From assembly GCA_020426065.1 (NCBI GenBank), contig JAGQQT010000254.1:1-6172 (forward strand): 6,172 nt of DNA. The letters run 5' to 3'. Position numbers and translations under genes: made by a program. A model generated the notes under the pieces. The model did not search any database and had not been told where the DNA came from. It saw only the letters and a list, made by a program, of their open reading frames with translations. Below, piece by piece: positions 4,634-6,172 of the stretch (its first letter is position 1; each line of letters opens with the position of its first letter). Origin of the DNA: Planctomycetaceae bacterium. Its GTDB lineage: Bacteria > Planctomycetota > Planctomycetia > Planctomycetales > Planctomycetaceae.

Positions 4634-6172
4634 ATGCGTCTGTTACTGTGTGCGTTGTCTTTGTGTCTGCTTCAGGCAGTTCCTCTTTCTGCCGAATCCA
4701 TCCCCCTGAAACTCCGTTATCAGGAGCCGGTGCAGGAGGGAGTTCAGAATTATCATCGGCTGGAGCGTGACGAGTCCTGGGAAGCGAATCAGACCGCCAT
4801 CATCCTCTGCGATGTCTGGGATTCTCATACCTGTGCGAATGCCGTGCTGCGGCTGGAAGAGTTTGTTCCCCGGCTGAATGAAACCGTCAGCAGGTTGCGG
4901 AAGCAGGGAGCCGTTGTCATTCATGCTCCCAGCGGATGCATGGACCATTACAGCTCGCATCCCGCACGCAAGCGAGCGGAAAGCTGCCCCGTTGCCGCTC
5001 AGCTCCCTGCGGAAATTGGCAAGTGGTGCTATCAGATTCCCTCCGAAGAGCAGGGGACCTATCCGATTGATCAGACCGATGGCGGGAATGACGATACCGC
5101 TGAGCAGAAAGAGAAATGGCTGCAGCATTTGCAGGCAGAAGGCCGCAATCCGAAAAGTCCCTGGCAGAAGCAGCACACCGGAATCCGGATTGATGACGCG
5201 CAGGACTATATCTCGGATCGGGGTGAGGAAGTCTGGAATATTCTGGAGCAGCATCAGATCCGCAATGTGATTCTGGCGGGAGTGCACACCAACATGTGTG
5301 TGCTGGGAAGACCATTCGGCCTGCGTCAGCTGGCTCGCAATGGCAAAAACGTGGTCCTGATGCGAGACCTCACCGATACCATGTACAACCCGGCCAGCTC
5401 ACCATTTGTGAGCCACTACACGGGAACCGACCTGATCGTTTCGCATATTGAACGGCACGTCTGCCCCACCATTTCCAGCGATCAGATTCTGGGAGGCAAG
5501 CCGTTCCGGTTCCAGAATGATCACCGGCGCGATCTGCTGATCGTGATTGCCGAAGATGAATACAAAACCGAACAGTCCCTGCCCGTGTTTGCCCTCGAAA
5601 AACTCGGGCACGATTATCGGGTCAGCATTGTGTATGGAACAGAATCTGACCGGAACCTCATTCCCGGCATCGAACAGATTCGAGATGCGGACGTCGCGCT
5701 GATTTCGGTGCGGCGACGCGTTCTCCCCCCCGCTCAAATGCAGGCCGTGCGGGATTACGTCTCCGCCGGACGCCCGCTCATTGGCATCCGCACCGCCAGC
5801 CATGCCTTTTCTCTCCGGGCAGGAACCGAACTCCCGGAAGGTTATGCCGACTGGACTTCTTTTGATCAGGATGTGTTCGGTGGAAATTACCACGGCCATC
5901 ACGGCAACAAACTGAAGTCGACCGTTCGCTACGCTCAGAATCTCCAGCACCCGATTCTCAAAGGACTCGATACCAGCACAACGTTCCCGCAGGGCTGGTC
6001 ACTCTATGAAGTCTCCCCGCTCTTGGACGGAACCACGCCACTCCTGTTTGCCGCCATTGAAGGCCTCCCCGAAGAACCAGTGGCCTGGACCTTCCAGCGA
6101 AAAGACGGCGGCCGCTCCTTCTATACCTCCCTGGGCAACGTCGACGACTTCCAACTCCCCGAACTCCCCACC
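4634..6172 (+). CDS. exported cysteine hydrolase (isochorismatase-like) fused to a ThuA-like domain, 3' end outside the window
   Basis: 513 codons are present and the frame is open at the right edge. The start is ATG 4634 with AGGGAG 9 nt upstream. Residues 1-20 are a signal peptide (MRLLLCALSLCLLQAVPLSA), so the protein is exported. Domain 1 (about 53-280) is an isochorismatase/nicotinamidase-type hydrolase: the catalytic aspartate is D60 in AIILCDVWDSH, a likely lysine is K179, and the nucleophile is C222 in ILAGVHTNMCVLGRPFGLRQ. Domain 2 (about 298 onward) is ThuA-like with a class I glutamine amidotransferase-type fold: LLIVIAEDEYKTEQSLPVFA, DADVALISVRRRVLPPAQM, YVSAGRPLIGIRTASHAF, FGGNYHGHHGN, and a late SFYTSLGNVDDFQ typical of the family's C-terminal part. 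The end is therefore probably near. The substrate is unknown; ThuA domains are linked to sugar metabolism. The two-domain architecture is clear, the reaction is not. Confidence 0.9.
   Translation, partial: MRLLLCALSLCLLQAVPLSAESIPLKLRYQEPVQEGVQNYHRLERDESWEANQTAIILCDVWDSHTCANAVLRLEEFVPRLNETVSRLRKQGAVVIHAPSGCMDHYSSHPARKRAESCPVAAQLPAEIGKWCYQIPSEEQGTYPIDQTDGGNDDTAEQKEKWLQHLQAEGRNPKSPWQKQHTGIRIDDAQDYISDRGEEVWNILEQHQIRNVILAGVHTNMCVLGRPFGLRQLARNGKNVVLMRDLTDTMYNPASSPFVSHYTGTDLIVSHIERHVCPTISSDQILGGKPFRFQNDHRRDLLIVIAEDEYKTEQSLPVFALEKLGHDYRVSIVYGTESDRNLIPGIEQIRDADVALISVRRRVLPPAQMQAVRDYVSAGRPLIGIRTASHAFSLRAGTELPEGYADWTSFDQDVFGGNYHGHHGNKLKSTVRYAQNLQHPILKGLDTSTTFPQGWSLYEVSPLLDGTTPLLFAAIEGLPEEPVAWTFQRKDGGRSFYTSLGNVDDFQLPELPT

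Noticed and set aside
4369..4635. 89-residue N-terminal extension of the envelope-protein gene
   Set aside because: The frame is open but would overlap the start of the divergent hydrolase gene and would place the export segment about 115 residues in. ATG 4368 with GGGAG upstream fits better.
4643..5287. 214-codon minus-strand ORF
   Set aside because: It is the antisense of the hydrolase domain, whose motifs and signal peptide are unmistakable on the plus strand.
5399..5950. 183-codon minus-strand ORF
   Set aside because: It is the antisense of the ThuA-like domain and has no recognisable features of its own.
1..6172. tRNA, rRNA, riboswitch or integrase gene
   Set aside because: None was recognised on either strand. 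The integrase expected for an active integron must lie outside the window or be absent.

Overview
The window (about 52% GC by eye) most likely comes from a planctomycete. The support is indirect: an exported cysteine hydrolase fused to a ThuA-like domain, a formylglycine-generating-enzyme-like (FGE-like) gene, and small dispersed hairpin repeats of a kind I associate with planctomycete genomes. No rRNA or tRNA is present to confirm it.

Left half (1-2411): three genes lie on the minus strand, well separated and unrelated to each other. They are an FGE-like protein that runs off the left edge, a small TPR protein, and a 118-residue protein of unknown function. The spacers carry inverted-repeat structures at the positions where integron attC recombination sites would be. 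The clearest is at 1878-1969. It starts 6 bp after the stop of the 118-residue gene, has two core-like 7-mers at its ends, and has stem arms that pair completely except for three extra bases, all in one arm. A weaker or chimeric candidate follows the TPR gene (1135-1207), and a degenerate one lies just upstream of the 118-residue gene (2349-2411). I therefore read this half as a sedentary integron cassette array or an integrase-less attC cluster. No integrase or attI is visible. Two 129-bp, 97% identical, double-hairpin repeats (862-990 and 1696-1824) sit 28 and 20 bp upstream of the start codons of two successive genes.

Middle (2412-4368): purN (glycinamide ribonucleotide formyltransferase) is an ordinary chromosomal gene on the minus strand. 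Behind its 3' end is a GC-rich hairpin repeat, and in front of its start is a second type of two-hairpin repeat. Upstream on the same strand is an unrecognised membrane-anchored protein with an N-terminal signal or anchor segment and a C-terminal transmembrane segment.

Right (4369-6172): a 265-bp divergent intergenic region separates that gene from a plus-strand gene running off the right edge. It encodes an exported protein that joins an isochorismatase-type cysteine hydrolase to a ThuA-like (trehalose utilisation, class I glutamine amidotransferase fold) domain. The right-hand genes look like stable chromosome and share no evident pathway with each other. The left-hand genes look like independent accessory cassettes.
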